From NCBI RefSeq assembly GCF_040436345.1, contig NC_133223.1, positions 5,209,847 to 5,273,846 on the forward strand: DNA of 64,000 nt, read 5' to 3'. The DNA comes from Pagrus major. Its lineage: Eukaryota > Chordata > Actinopteri > Spariformes > Sparidae. The position numbers were made by a program, and so were the translations under genes. A model generated the notes under the pieces. That model was not told the origin of the DNA and searched no databases. It saw only the letters and a list, made by a program, of their open reading frames with translations. Shown in pieces: positions 1 through 10,773 of the stretch (positions are counted from its first letter, which is position 1; each line of letters starts with the position of its first letter).

Positions 1-659
1 AACTGAACCAGCCAATGTTAAAATGCTTTAGAGAATCAAAAACTGTGATTTGCTTAGCCTGCAGTTGTTGAACTATTTATACCTCGCGGTATGTGATATT
101 TTATTTAAAAAATAATTCCATATCTCTAACTTAATGCTTTTATACTCAAAGCTACACTTTAAAATATCTGTATTTATTTTTAAAACCTGTAACAATGACA
201 ACATCAGCCTAAACTATTTTACTACTGTTGTTTCAAATGTTTTTTTAAATCTACAAATACAACCTTAATCATAATGCATTTCTTTGTAACGACATGTTTA
301 CTTTAATCTACAAGAGGATTACAGACATTTCCCCCCATTTTATATATTATGAAGAATATTTATTGATAACCAAGAGTTTCCCTCCCCACCCCTGGTGAAA
401 ATATGAGGTCATAAATGACAACATTTGAGGTCTCTCTTCTACAGTATGATGTAGAGGATAATAGAACTGATCAATGAGCAACAACACTTACTCTTTATAA
501 CTATACTTGTTCCATTTTTTTTTAAATCAAATTTTGCATTCACATTATACAAACACAAACACAATGAGTCAAATTAATAGATTACCAATATGCCATATTA
601 AATATGAACTTTCTTTTATTTCTGAGGTCAGTTTCTTTTTAGAACAAATTTGTTTGAAG
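1..659. other. Intergenic, downstream of gamma-M gene 1
   Basis: AT-rich sequence with no convincing coding frame. The only functional element I can support is the minus-strand polyadenylation signal of the neighbouring crystallin gene: AATAAA (seen as tttatt) at 615-620, about 40 bp past the stop codon. Confidence 0.6.
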
Positions 660-1503
660 TTAACAGGAGTCCGTAATGCGTCTGATAGAGCTGAATCTCA
701 TTCCATCATATCCTAGGCCTCTGAAGCTCCTGTACTCTCCGGGCCTCAGGTACATCATCCTGCCTCTGTAGTGGGGCTGCTCGTACATCAGCCAGTGGCC
801 GTCCATCACGTTGCAGGACTGGCAGTCAGACATGTGGTAACGGTCCATGATGTTGTCGCAGTCGTCCATCACCTCATTCATCTGACCACCGAAGTTCTCC
901 CTCTCGTAGATCTTTATTTTATAGGACCCTTTGTGCTGTTAATAGACCATTTAAATATATTGTGATTAGTCATTCTGATCAAAACTTAAATCCTTTGAGT
1001 AGTCATGTGAGATATGTGATGCTTCTGAATTTCATACCATGGGGATCATACGACAGGACCTGATGCAGTCACCAAAACCCATCATGCGCTGATAGTCAGA
1101 ATACTCCCCTCTCTTAAGGAGGTATTGCTGACCCATGTAGTTGGGACGGTCGTAGATCATGAAGCAGCCGCTCTCCACCTTGCAGGAGTGGCACCTGCTC
1201 AGGTGGGAGGACATGTCCGCACAGTCGCTGCTGGTCTCATAGGAGCGACCCTGGAAGTTCCTGTCCTCGTAGAAGATGATCTAGAACCCGACAGAAAAGT
1301 CGAAGTTTGGTATCATCGTGGATGGTTACCAATCCCAATAAGTAAACAGATAGTATTATGGGTCATTATGCATCGATGGAGCCTTTCTTTGCTCAATACA
1401 ACATAAGATTATAATGAAGCAACGATAAGAACTGAATGTAAGCATGCATCATAGGGGAAAAAGAATAGTAAAGTATCTGTGATAAACTTACCTTGCCGTG
1501 CAT
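660..1503 (-). CDS. crygm: Gamma-M crystallin (gene 1 of 8)
   Basis: Structural eye-lens protein built from four Greek-key motifs in two domains; it is soluble and monomeric and sets the lens refractive index. Coding exons read on the minus strand: exon 1 1492-1503 (Met-His-Gly-Lys), exon 2 1038-1280 (81 codons, motifs 1-2, opening [15 protein letters not shown]), exon 3 660-935 (motifs 3-4 and the stop). The product is 176 aa, the usual family size. Donors are GTAAGT and GTATGA; both acceptors end in AG; introns are 211 and 102 bp and phase 0. Visible family marks are [39 protein letters not shown] and a DSC end. Exon 2 has no Trp. It differs more from genes 2-5 than they do from each other ([24 protein letters not shown]). 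Which named fish gamma-M paralogue it is cannot be told by eye. Confidence 0.93.
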
Positions 1504-1555
1504 GGTGGCTGATAGAATGAGTGATGCTATAGCAATCCTATCCTGGACATGGACC

Positions 1556-1622
1556 TTTTTTATACCTAACGTGACATCCAAACAATTGATGGTACTATTG
1601 TATGGAAGTCATGAGTCAGCAT
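1556..1622 (-). promoter_or_regulatory. Gene 1 promoter: TATA box and Maf-like site
   Basis: Reading the minus strand, TATAAAAA lies at 1557-1564, about 55 bp upstream of the ATG. TGCTGACTCA lies at 1612-1621, 48 bp further upstream. The second motif fits the core of a T-type Maf response element (TGCTGAGTCAGCA). Large Maf proteins are known activators of lens crystallin genes; their use here is inferred from the motif. Confidence 0.6.
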
Positions 1623-2992
1623 GAGCATGCAATGTTCGTCCCTCTGTTCATGAATGCTGATGGCAAAGGGTTATTATGCACCCTCTCACAATTTGTATCA
1701 TTCTAGATCAATGGCTTCTTTATCTATCATTCGCATTTTTTACTTTGAATATTATCAAGACGATTCAACTCAAGAGGTAACATACTGAAAATAATAAGAT
1801 AGAACGAACATGTGTCAATATTTTTTAAGGCATAGTGTAAATCAACAGTTCAGTAAATTTCTTGTTATCTCAATTTGTATCGCTAGACTGACACTGCAAA
1901 CTCTATTGAACAAAAATGTCCCACAGGTCACAATGGAAGTAAATGGTCTTAAGCACTCATTCAAATGTGCTTGTATTAATTTAAAGATGTGAATGAATGC
2001 TATAGCGAAGGACAATGTTTGATAAAACAAATAGTATATATCTCCACATTTTTAGTCAAAATTTAGAGAGCACAACAAAAAAGCATATACAACAAATAGT
2101 AAACTGTATATCTAAAAGGTATTGTTTTAATTATTTTAAATGGGGACTCAAACTTGTTAATGGTTAACTGGATATTATTCATGCTCTTTATAGCATGTAA
2201 ACGTTGTTAGTATTGTATTTATTGTATTTTATGATGCTGTCTTGGAGTTTTCAATAACGATCAGATTTATAAATATAATATTATAACAATTAAGAAACAA
2301 TAGCGAGTAAAAATGATAGGGAATATTGAATAATATTGATTATTGTATCGTATAATTGTATATTGTATAGTATTGTATTGAATAATACAGCCTCACTGTA
2401 ACAGGTTCAGGTCTGACAACTACTACTTTAGATGAGGTCATAAATATCCACAAGAAATGGTGGCACCTCACTGAGAATCTCACAAATAAGATTGTATACA
2501 CGGACACATCCTCACAAAAAGCTTAAAGTAACATTACATTCACTCAGCTTTATACAGTATGTCATAAGTCATAGAGATTCTCGTATCATCATGTCATCCG
2601 ACAGGAGGGCACCAGACAATGTGTGTATAACTCTTGTTCAATGTTGTCTCTTATGTCATTACTATTATTAGGGAAGTCTGGAATCTCTTCAAGAATCATC
2701 TTTATCTGAACCTACAGACACCAAGAGTCTACTAACAGGAGCTTGCCAATGGTGAAGGACAGTGGGTAACCATGTCAAGGCAGAAATTAAACATTCTGAT
2801 GGGACATATGGTCAAACATTCCTTAATGATCATATATTTCACCCTCTTTATATTTTGATCCTCATTAGTCCACAGTGTTTATTCAATGTATCAGATGAAG
2901 TCATTTTTGTAAACGTGAAAAAACAGGAAAAAACAGTCACAAGAGTAAGTTTTTGTTTTATCTTTCATTTTTTATTTCAGAAATGAAAATGT
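1623..2992. other. Intergenic between gamma-M genes 1 and 2
   Basis: AT-rich sequence with TATTG-like low-complexity stretches around 2340-2395. I see no coding exon or recognisable repeat family. The minus-strand polyadenylation signal of gene 2 is probably the tttatt at 2971-2976, only 17 bp past its stop. Confidence 0.5.
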
Positions 2993-3760
2993 CTAGCACA
3001 TGTCCATGATACGCCTCATGCTCATGAACCTGGTGCCACTCATGCCCATGTCCCTGAAGCTCCTGTACTCTCCGGGCCTCAGGTACATCATCTTGCCTCT
3101 GTAGTGGGGCTGCTCGTACATCAGCCAGTGGCCGTCCATCACGTTGCAGGACATGCAGTCGGACATACGGTAGCGCTCCATGATGTTGTCGCAGTCGTCC
3201 ATCAGCTCATGCATCTGACCACCGAAGTTCTCCCTCTCGTAGATCCTCATCCTGAACTGGCCTCTGTGCTATATTTTAGAAAAAATAAAAACAAATTAAT
3301 TACTTAATACTTTTGTGGGGGAAATCACCCGTAACAGAACCATAGAATGACAGATATTGTTTTATACCTACCATGGGGATCATACGGCAAGACCTGATAC
3401 CACTGCTCATTCCCATCATGCTCATGTAGTCAGCGTACTCGCCCCTCCTCATGAAATACTGGTTTCCCATGTAGTTGGGACGGTCGTAGACCATGAAGCA
3501 GCCGCTCTCCACCCTGCAGGAGTGGCACCTGCTCAGGTAGGAGGACATGTCAGAGCAGTCGCTCATGCACTCATAGGAACGACCCTGGAAGTTCCTGTCC
3601 TCGTAGAAGATGATCTGAAAAACAAGGTATATGTAAATTGATAGTGGAATCATGCACAATACTTTACTTGATATTTTGTGTAAATAACAGTCCTAACATT
3701 TGTAATTTGTATGTAAAATTACAAGTTTACCTTGCCCATGCTCATATCAGTGGTGGTCAT
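2993..3760 (-). CDS. crygm: Gamma-M crystallin (gene 2 of 8)
   Basis: Lens structural protein with four Greek-key motifs. Minus-strand coding exons: exon 1 3731-3760, exon 2 3372-3614 (81 codons), exon 3 2993-3268 (91 codons and TAG). Exon 1 reads [10 protein letters not shown] from the first in-frame ATG; two further in-frame ATGs (3743-3745, 3737-3739) could shorten it to MSMGK or MGK. I chose the first because it lies about 75 bp downstream of the TATA box. Product 182 aa (175 with the shortest start). Introns are 116 and 103 bp with GTAAAC and GTAGGT donors. Exon 2 contains [20 protein letters not shown] and ends MIPM; exon 3 starts [18 protein letters not shown] and ends MDMC. A local oddity is MGMSSGIRS where most paralogues have DCIRS; gene 5 shares it. 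Strongly Met-rich. Confidence 0.93.
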
Positions 3761-3835
3761 ACTTGTGGTAATTGAGCTGCTGCTGTTGCTGATGCTACTG
3801 CTGCACTGCTGTCCTGTCTGGTTTAACCCTTGCTC

Positions 3836-3895
3836 TTATACCCGACCAAACCCTACCCAGTCAGTGGGGCCTCATTTAAACCCCTGACACAGCAA
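3836..3895 (-). promoter_or_regulatory. Gene 2 promoter: TATA box and Maf-like site
   Basis: On the minus strand TATAAGAG sits at about 3836-3842 and TTGCTGTGTCAG at 3884-3895, 42 bp upstream of the TATA box. The TTTGGTC just upstream of the TATA box recurs in genes 3 and 4. Maf binding is inferred from the motif and from its repeated position in the cluster. Confidence 0.6.
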
Positions 3896-4003
3896 CATGG
3901 TACAGAGCACTGTGCAGGCCTCTGTAACTGTGTCATATAATCACATGACTGGGCCCTCGAAGACTTCAGAAATGTGACCCTTTTCATCAGTTAACACAAA
4001 GGA

Positions 4004-4023
4004 CCCCCCCCCCCCCCCCCCCC
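4004..4023. repeat. Poly-C tract, 20 bp
   Basis: Uninterrupted run of C on the plus strand (G on the minus strand), about 100 bp upstream of the gene 2 Maf-like site. It is probably length-variable; no function is implied. Confidence 0.9.
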
Positions 4024-4689
4024 TAGTTTTGAGCTTGTCATGACTGTTTCAGTGGGACACCTATGTTATGCCAGGGGCTATTCAATTAAAGTTACTTTAA
4101 CAATCTGAATTGATAAAAAAAAAAAATCTAAGATTTCTGTACTTCATGGTTGCCTTTAATTAACACACTGGTATATAAACAGTTTAAACTGATCTGAGTA
4201 GATTTTATGATGGGGGAAGAAATAACTCAAAGTAAATACAGTAAAGACAGCATGTGATAAACTGACATAAAAAAAACAGGTGCAAAACGGAGCTAACGTA
4301 ATAGCAAGTTCCCAATGCTTAATCATAACCATCTGGAACAAAACACTGGCCCGTAATTGCAGAATTATTGTTAAACCAGAATTGAAGTGAATTTACTTAA
4401 ATTGTTAACTGTTTTTTTACCTTGTGAGGAAGCTGAACAGTTATGTAATCTTACAAATCCCTCTTGACAGGCTTCAAGCTATAGGCTTGTAGCTGGTCCA
4501 AAAAATGATCGAACATCCATGTCCTTTCCTTTATTGTGTTATGAAGCGTTTTTGTGCATGTCAAAGGTCTGCAAAGTGAAAAAGCCCAAAGTCCAGGCCA
4601 AAAGGAGTGACTCTCTCCCACAGAAAACACTGCTTCTGCACTGCCTGAAATGCCTGGTTTGAAGTCAAGCCTTTACTTCAGTAACTTAT

Positions 4690-4696
4690 GTGCATC

Positions 4697-4763
<67 letters not shown>

Positions 4764-4773
4764 TATATAGATA

Positions 4774-4832
<59 letters not shown>

Positions 4833-4852
4833 GTATTCATATATATTATAAA
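4690..4852. repeat. (AT)n microsatellite
   Basis: About 160 bp of nearly pure alternating AT with a few G/C interruptions. The 72-residue frame across it is an isoleucine/tyrosine repeat produced by the microsatellite and is not a gene. Confidence 0.95.
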
Positions 4853-5013
4853 ATGTATATGGCTGTAACGCAGCTATGGTTACCAGCTGTAGTTGTGTTA
4901 TTTTCGATCACACTACCTTGCTCGACATAAAAAAGAATGTGTTTTTTGAAAATTAAAGTATGTAAACCTTTTCTACTAGGACCCCCAAATAAAAGTAACA
5001 TTAATATGACTTC

Positions 5014-5130
5014 TTTAAAAGGAGAGCAACGAACAGCACTGAAGGCTTTTCTTGATGGAAAAGATGTTTTCATTCTTCTCCCCTAACTGGCTTCGGTAAG
5101 AGTTTGATTTATCAACTGGCACAGCTGGAG
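5014..5130 (+). pseudogene. Fragment of a RecQ/DEAD-like helicase
   Basis: The plus strand reads EQRTALKAFLDGKDVFILLP from 5026, then, after two extra bases, TGFGKSLIYQLAQLEL. Together this is the Q-motif side and Walker A (TGFGKS) of a RecQ-like superfamily-2 helicase. The frame is broken inside the motif and ends soon after, and no further helicase motifs follow within the next kilobase. It is a dead fragment, either from a host helicase or from one of the helicase-like genes repeated in fish genomes. Only this short block can be recognised. Confidence 0.55.
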
Positions 5131-6708
5131 CTCTTCTACTGTTAATCAGATGGTTGAGGTTAGCCTATGATAGACGTTTACAGACAGATGGTTCATCCAA
5201 TCACCTTCCAAGTATTTTTTGAAAGTGCCTGCTTGGAGCGACCGTGCAAAAAAAGGCAGAGCGCTTGGAAAAAAGACGCTGGGCAACAACAACAAAAGTT
5301 TGCTTGCTTAGAGATCAATGACACAGACAAGTGGTGCTAGAAACCTGTCGCTAGCAAAACCCTTGTTTTCTTATGGTTCTTATGGCTCCTCTCCTACGCT
5401 GCTGGTTGTGTTTTTTTTTAGCAGTTTTTAGACGTTGAAATATGTTCAACTTTACAGCCTTAAGTGGCTACCATTAGTCATTAAGGGTTGACAGCAATTG
5501 CAACTCTGTCCAGGTTTCTTGTCCGATGCCCCTTCCATGTTTCATTTGCAATTCATACAGGGTTTGAAACCTTTCAATACTTTAGTCACTACTTCATTAA
5601 TAACACAAGTGACTGCAAGCCCTGCAGGCAGGTTATTTGAGTCCCTTAGTATAATGTTTAATTCAGCATGGTGCTTAGTTTGGTTTGACATCTCAAATGG
5701 ACGCCGATGTGAGCATAATTAATTTGAGTGACTGTTAGCAATGATATCCTTTTGTTTATAATTGCTCACAATGAGGTAGTCTTATTTGGACAATATTGCC
5801 AACTTGAGCAGTAATCTAAGCCTAGGTGTACAATCTGAACCAAATTGATTAGACCTTTGATTTTCTGTGTGGCTTCAATGTATGCCTAGATGTGTTTGCT
5901 TACTGTACTGGACACTGAATGTGTATCGTCCATGCCGATGGCCATTTCTTGCAGATAGTCAGGCTACACATAGCCTACATGTGAGAGGATAATTGATACT
6001 TAGAAGTTTGTGACAATTTTGGCATTTCCCACTGTTAATTACTTTATATTGTTTATGAGGGAGCACACTGTATGTTTAATACAATAAAACAATTTATACA
6101 ATTTTAATTTAATTTAATACAATTTAATTCAGCTAATAGGTCAATTTGCAGTAGTACTGATGTTATATGTTATCATAACCTGATTATTCCCAGTTATTGG
6201 ATTATTGTGGTCATGGAAACGGGCTAAATGACAACAATGGAGTGTGGGGCTACTAGTTTCCATGCTACTAACAGTGGAAGTGGATTGTTTCTAATACGAC
6301 AATGACCGTGATGCATAAGCATATGCTAGGTCTTGAGTGGATAGGATTTTTGCACAGCTGTAAAAACAGTCAGCAAAGTAACAAAATGTACACACAATTC
6401 AAAGTCATGGTGTTGCAAAGAAGTACTTCATACAGCAAAGAGAAGGGTACAATGGCATTAACGTTTCACCTGTAACCATTTAACTGGTTATATCCCAGAA
6501 TCAACTCAATTGTCTTTTTATATCAATGATATGTCTTCCCACTGTTGTACATGGTTTTGCCAATTTAAAAATATGATTTCCAGCTACTCTGCTTTTGAAT
6601 GTAATTGTTTTCAACAATGTTTGTTTTTGTTGTTGTTTGTCTCTTTGTTCCCCTGTGCTCTCGACATCATTGTAAATGAGGGCTTGCCCTCATTGATCCT
6701 CTCGAGAT
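5131..6708. other. Intergenic, no recognised gene
   Basis: Mixed unique-looking sequence. Around 5220-5300 there is an AAAAAAGGCAGAGCGCTTGG-type stretch that resembles dispersed fish repeats, which I cannot assign. No coding exon is supported. Confidence 0.4.
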
Positions 6709-7452
6709 TTAAAGGTTAAATAAAATACTGGTCATGAAACACCGTGACCTTGTTTTGATCGCATTCATATGAGAAAAGCTAGACTCATACGTGTAGGTAG
6801 ATCCAAACATTGTCAGTATTAGCACTGCAACTTTCCTGATTATGGGGTACTGATATTTGCTAACATAGTTGAACAAATGAAGACTGCACATCAATCTCGT
6901 CAATACAAGCCATTACCGTTTTTACACAGAAGTCTGCTTCAGGTTTGATGGAGAGCAAACTGCAGTACCTCAGTGGGAATGCTGAAGTCTTGCAATCTCT
7001 CAGTGAAGTTATGAGTCAGTTTTGTCATGAAGTCTGTTATGACATGCGTTATGTGTGCCCTGGGTGCTGTGCTCATGAATGCATGGAGTTGTGGGAAGTG
7101 CAGCAACTTTTTGCCATTAGGTTTGTTGTGAAAACTGTTGGCTTTCTTTTGAAGGCACAAAGCCTCTCAACCAAATCAGTGATAGACTTTTCCCGCCCCT
7201 GCACTTCCAGATTCAAAGTGTTCAAGTGTCCAAAAATGTCACACAGAAAGTAGACTTCTGCCATAAACTGTAAACACCCAACATGTGCTCCAAGAAGTTT
7301 GCTGCCCATTTGTGTTTGTATGTGCCAAGGAAAGACACAACCTCCTGGCGGAGTTCACAGAAACAGTCTAGAACCTTTCCTTTGCTAAGCCACCTCACAT
7401 TGTTATGAATGAGTAAGTCCCCACTTAGCAGGCAACATCTGTGGACGTCCAA
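6709..7452 (-). pseudogene. Decayed hAT-family transposase
   Basis: Reading the minus strand from 7452 down, broken frames occur in the order expected for a hAT transposase of the Charlie/ZBED-like group. Around 7400 is LLIHNNVRWLSKGKVLDCF, then FLGTYKHKWAANF, then HLNTLNLEVQGREKSITDLV near 7215. The end, at 6709-6903, reads IIRKVAVLILTMFGSTYTYE and SSFSHMNAIKTRSR, the C-terminal hAT dimerisation region. At least three frame changes separate the four pieces, so no intact protein remains. The N-terminal BED finger and the catalytic start are not seen. Family assignment rests on the RWLS and dimerisation motifs. Confidence 0.65.
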
Positions 7453-7720
7453 AACAGGTTGATATCATGTCCGTCGGGCCAGGCCATGATCTGGTCGTCC
7501 ATTGACATCCAGAATTAGTTGAGAATAGACGTTCATACTGGCTATGATCTGGACGTCCACGGACAGCCAGAATTTATTCGACAAACAACATATAAACGTC
7601 TATACAACGTCCAGAAAAGACGTATAAAAAACTTTCATTCTGGCTCCCCAGAGGACGTCTTTTAGACGTCTTAGATGTCCATAAATGACATCTAAAAGAC
7701 GTGATCTAGACCACTTTTTG
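7440..7720. repeat. GACGTC-rich palindromic repeat
   Basis: The motif GACGTC/GACGTCC and close variants recurs many times on both strands. Between about 7652 and 7702, GACGTCTTTTAGACGTCT is followed by GACATCTAAAAGACGTG, its near reverse complement, so the segment can fold into a hairpin. This pattern is typical of the end of a DNA transposon or MITE. It directly abuts the hAT relic but need not belong to it. Confidence 0.5.
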
Positions 7721-8138
7721 CTCACTAGGTCAGTGTGTTTCTTGCTGGCCATAGAAAATTTCAAAAGGACTGGATCCAGGGGCCGCTAGTTGAATAGGCC
7801 TGCTATACATGTTTTGTCAAATTGATAAGGAAGTTTTCTTAATTGTTTGTGCTTTGTCTATTTGCATGTGTTTTCTTAAGCTGCAGTGCGTTGAGGTCCA
7901 AGGGCCACTGCAGTATCACCAGAAGATTTGAATTGTTCTTGATAGCGAGATTTAGGTGCGACACATGTAAATGTTGGTATATGTAAATGTGTGAAACACT
8001 AAATAAAGGTTTTAAAATGTTATTGTTCAATACAGTATAATATTTGACTGACAGCTGTGCAATAAGTTTGACAAAAGTCAAGAAGTAGTGCAGCAATCAC
8101 TTTATTTGGTGGTATTTCATACATTCAGTGAGCATTTA
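7721..8138. other. Intergenic before gamma-M gene 3
   Basis: No coding exon recognised. Two minus-strand AATAAA signals serve or could serve gene 3: tttatt at 8196-8201, close to the stop, and at 8101-8106. Confidence 0.4.
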
Positions 8139-8194
8139 GTAGCAAAAGTCCATGATATGTGCTCATGAACCTCATGGCACTCATGAACCAAATT
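8139..8194 (-). pseudogene. Relic of a gamma-M crystallin exon 3 tail
   Basis: Just beyond the gene 3 stop codon, the minus strand repeats the end of a gamma-M third exon: ATGAGTGCCATGAGGTTCAT, then a short deletion, then CATATCATGGAC and TTTTGCTACTAA. It aligns with the intact [16 protein letters not shown] end of gene 3 but has lost about six to eight bases and the reading frame. Only some 50 bp remain. It is a leftover of an extra or unequally recombined gene copy. Confidence 0.65.
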
Positions 8195-8216
8195 TTTTAT
8201 TTCGAAATTAAAATGT

Positions 8217-8974
8217 CTAGCACATGTCCATGATACGCCTCATGCTCATGAACCTGGTGCCACTCATGCCCATCTCCCTGAAGCTCCTGTACTCTCCGGG
8301 CCTCAGGTACATCATCTTGCCTCTGTATTGGGGCTGCTCGTACATCAGCCAGTGGCCGTCCATCACGTTGCAGGACATGCAGTCAGACATACGGTAGCGG
8401 TCCATGATGTTGTCGCAGTCGTCCATCAGCTCATGCATCTGACCACCGAAGTTCTCCCTCTCGTAGATCTTCATCCTGAACTGGCCTCTGTGCTATTTTT
8501 TGGAGAAGACAAAAACAAATGAATGTCTCAATATGAAGTTTTGTCACCTGTGATAGAACTATAGTATGCATTTTTATACCTACCATGGGGATCATACGGC
8601 AAGACCTGATGCAGTCTCTCATTCCCATCATGCTCATGTAGTCAGCGTACTCGCCCCTCCTCATGAAATACTGGTTTCCCATGTAGTTGGGACGGTCGTA
8701 GACCATGAAGCAGCCGCTCTCGACCCTGCAGGAGTGGCACTTGCTCAGGTAGGAGGACATGTCAGAGCAGTCGCTCATGCACTCATAGGAACGACCCTGG
8801 AAGTTCCTGTCCTCGTAGAAGATGATCTGAAAAAAGTTTATTGTTGGTGGTTGGTTAGAAAAAAAGTAGCAAGGTGAATGTATTGATCTCATTTTGTAAA
8901 CAGTAATTTTTGCTTATTACAAAAAATTATTTTAAAAGTACCTTGCCCCTCATGTTCATGCCGGTGTTGCTCAT
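8217..8974 (-). CDS. crygm: Gamma-M crystallin (gene 3 of 8)
   Basis: Lens structural protein. Minus-strand coding exons: exon 1 8942-8974, exon 2 8584-8826, exon 3 8217-8492. Exon 1 is the longest of the cluster, [11 protein letters not shown], with internal in-frame ATGs at 8957-8959 and 8951-8953 as alternative starts. Product 183 aa. The exon 1 donor is GTACTT and the exon 2 donor GTAGGT; introns are 115 and 91 bp. Exon 2 carries [19 protein letters not shown]; exon 3 has [32 protein letters not shown] and ends MDMC. I count 30 Met in 183 residues, about 16 percent. Intron 2 and the flanks resemble genes 2 and 4, so these are recent duplicates or have been homogenised by gene conversion. 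Confidence 0.93.
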
Positions 8975-9040
8975 GTTGGCTGCAGATGAGTTGTTGCTCT
9001 TGCTCCTGAACTGCCTGAATATCTGGGGTTTAACCCTTTC

Positions 9041-9103
9041 CTTTTATACCTGACCAAACATAAAGAATCAGTGGCCCCCCTCAGAGAACCCTTTACTCAG
9101 CAA
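9041..9103 (-). promoter_or_regulatory. Gene 3 promoter: TATA box and Maf-like half site
   Basis: Minus-strand TATAAAAG at 9041-9048 is preceded, 45 bp upstream, by TTGCTGAGTAA at 9093-9103, a Maf half-site. TTTGGTCAGG sits directly upstream of the TATA box, as in gene 4. Confidence 0.6.
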
Positions 9104-10384
9104 CTTACTATTGAAGCCTATAGAATGCAGAGGTAATGCTAATTTTTTCAGGGACTGGGTACCTCACAGTCTTTAGAAAGGCCTTTTCTCTCATCATAGA
9201 AAGCATCCCCAACAGTGCTTTAAACATGTGAATAGACCCATGTGACTGTAAAAAACTGTGTGTCTGACCTGTATGGTTATGCACTATTCTTTTGTTGGTG
9301 TGTTTGTTTTTGGTCTTTAAAAAAACAAAAAACAAACAAACAAAAAAAAATCTACATGGTCGAAATAAAGATTTCAATCAATCTATAGTGTATAATTTCT
9401 GTCTGTTTTTATTTGATCTGAGCTTTGGTGTAATGAATGTGTTACATACATGAAATACAATGTATTTTGGTTATTCAATTAAACATTCAAAGGCAGAACA
9501 AATATTTCATCACAACCTCTGGACTTAATACTGTAAATACTTATAAGTCTTCAAGAGGAAACCAGCTTGGAGAAACAGTTTACGACTGCATAATGTTTAG
9601 GGTTGGGTACCGTACTTTTAAGGGCACTGACCAAATTACATCAGTATGACCAAGTAGCGACTCACATTAAATCAATCTCCCCAAAACTCATGAAATTCCT
9701 TAACAACTTGTTTAGTTTACTCAAACAGTACGTTTATTTGTATGTCTGAAACCTTGGTATGAAACCAACAGTATGTGAACTGCATACAAGGAAATAATAC
9801 AGCATGCTTTCCTTGATGCTTTCTATGGCCAGCAAGCACTCAGCCCCCTAGCTCGATGCTAACACATAATGGAAATTACCTTTTCTCTTACCTTTCTGTT
9901 ATACCCCCCTTCAGAAGTTGAAAAAAGTTAAAAGTTAAAAGATCCGAGATTAATTTTTTGTGAAATTGTCTCCATGATAGCATCAGAAAACTTTGCTCCC
10001 TCCATAAGTCATATTTATTCAATTAGTTCCTAAGTCCCCCCAGTATGAGAGCCACTGAATTAAGTGAATAGGATGTTAAAGGAATAGGTTGACATTCTGG
10101 AAAATTTCAAGTGTTGCCTCAAATAAGAGAATTATGTTATGTTTGTTAACTGGCGGACCCAGAAGTAGAGACAAGAAGGTTGGAGTTGAGTTTAACAGGC
10201 TTATTTTCACAAAAACGGATTTTGACGAAGACGAGGGCAGGCAAGTGAACAGCTTGAGTCAGGAGCTAGAGCAGAGTAATCTCACTTGGCTTCCAGTGTG
10301 AGGCAGGAATCGCAGGTGAAGGTAGTTGGGCTGATTGCTGAGCAGAGATACGGCTGAGGTATCTGCACGTGAGCCAAGCAAAAA
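9104..10384. other. Intergenic before the Harbinger element
   Basis: No coding exon is supported. There is an A-rich stretch at 9318-9350. Around 10078-10125 the sequence GGAATAGGTTGACATTCTGG resembles a common dispersed teleost repeat. The part from 10140 to 10384 appears to be an older repeat that continues on the other side of the Harbinger element, at 12296 onward. Confidence 0.4.
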
Positions 10385-10773
10385 GACATTGGGCCTCATG
10401 CAGCAACATTCTCTTAAATTTCTCTTATATTTTCTATTACTTTTTTGTCGAGAGAAAAAGTATGAAAAGTCCATTCCAGATGCACCAAATGTTCTTGCCA
10501 TCCAAATCTGCTCTAACCCAGATGTGCTAAATGATAAATCCCACTTGATCATAAATTGGAGGCGCGTGGCCAATTGTAATTGGCATAGGTAATGCCCACT
10601 AAACACCATATAAGGGCAGGTGTTGTGGAAATAGCTGACACTGGCACAGCGACTGGAGAGATGCCGTCAGAAAAAGGGGAGTAAGAAGAAGAAGAGAGCA
10701 GCAGTGAAACTGAGGTATTGTTAAATCAAATAAAACAACGTAAATGTGATCTTCCACAGCGTCAGCACTGGTG

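Noticed and set aside
3104-3307. Recurrent plus-strand frames opposite the gamma-M exons (such as [19 protein letters not shown])
   Set aside because: They recur because the sense exons are nearly identical and rich in ATG/CAT codons. They have no promoter, splice or polyadenylation context of their own and are shadows of the crystallin genes.
4650-4868. 72-residue Ile/Tyr repeat frame
   Set aside because: Translation of an AT microsatellite.
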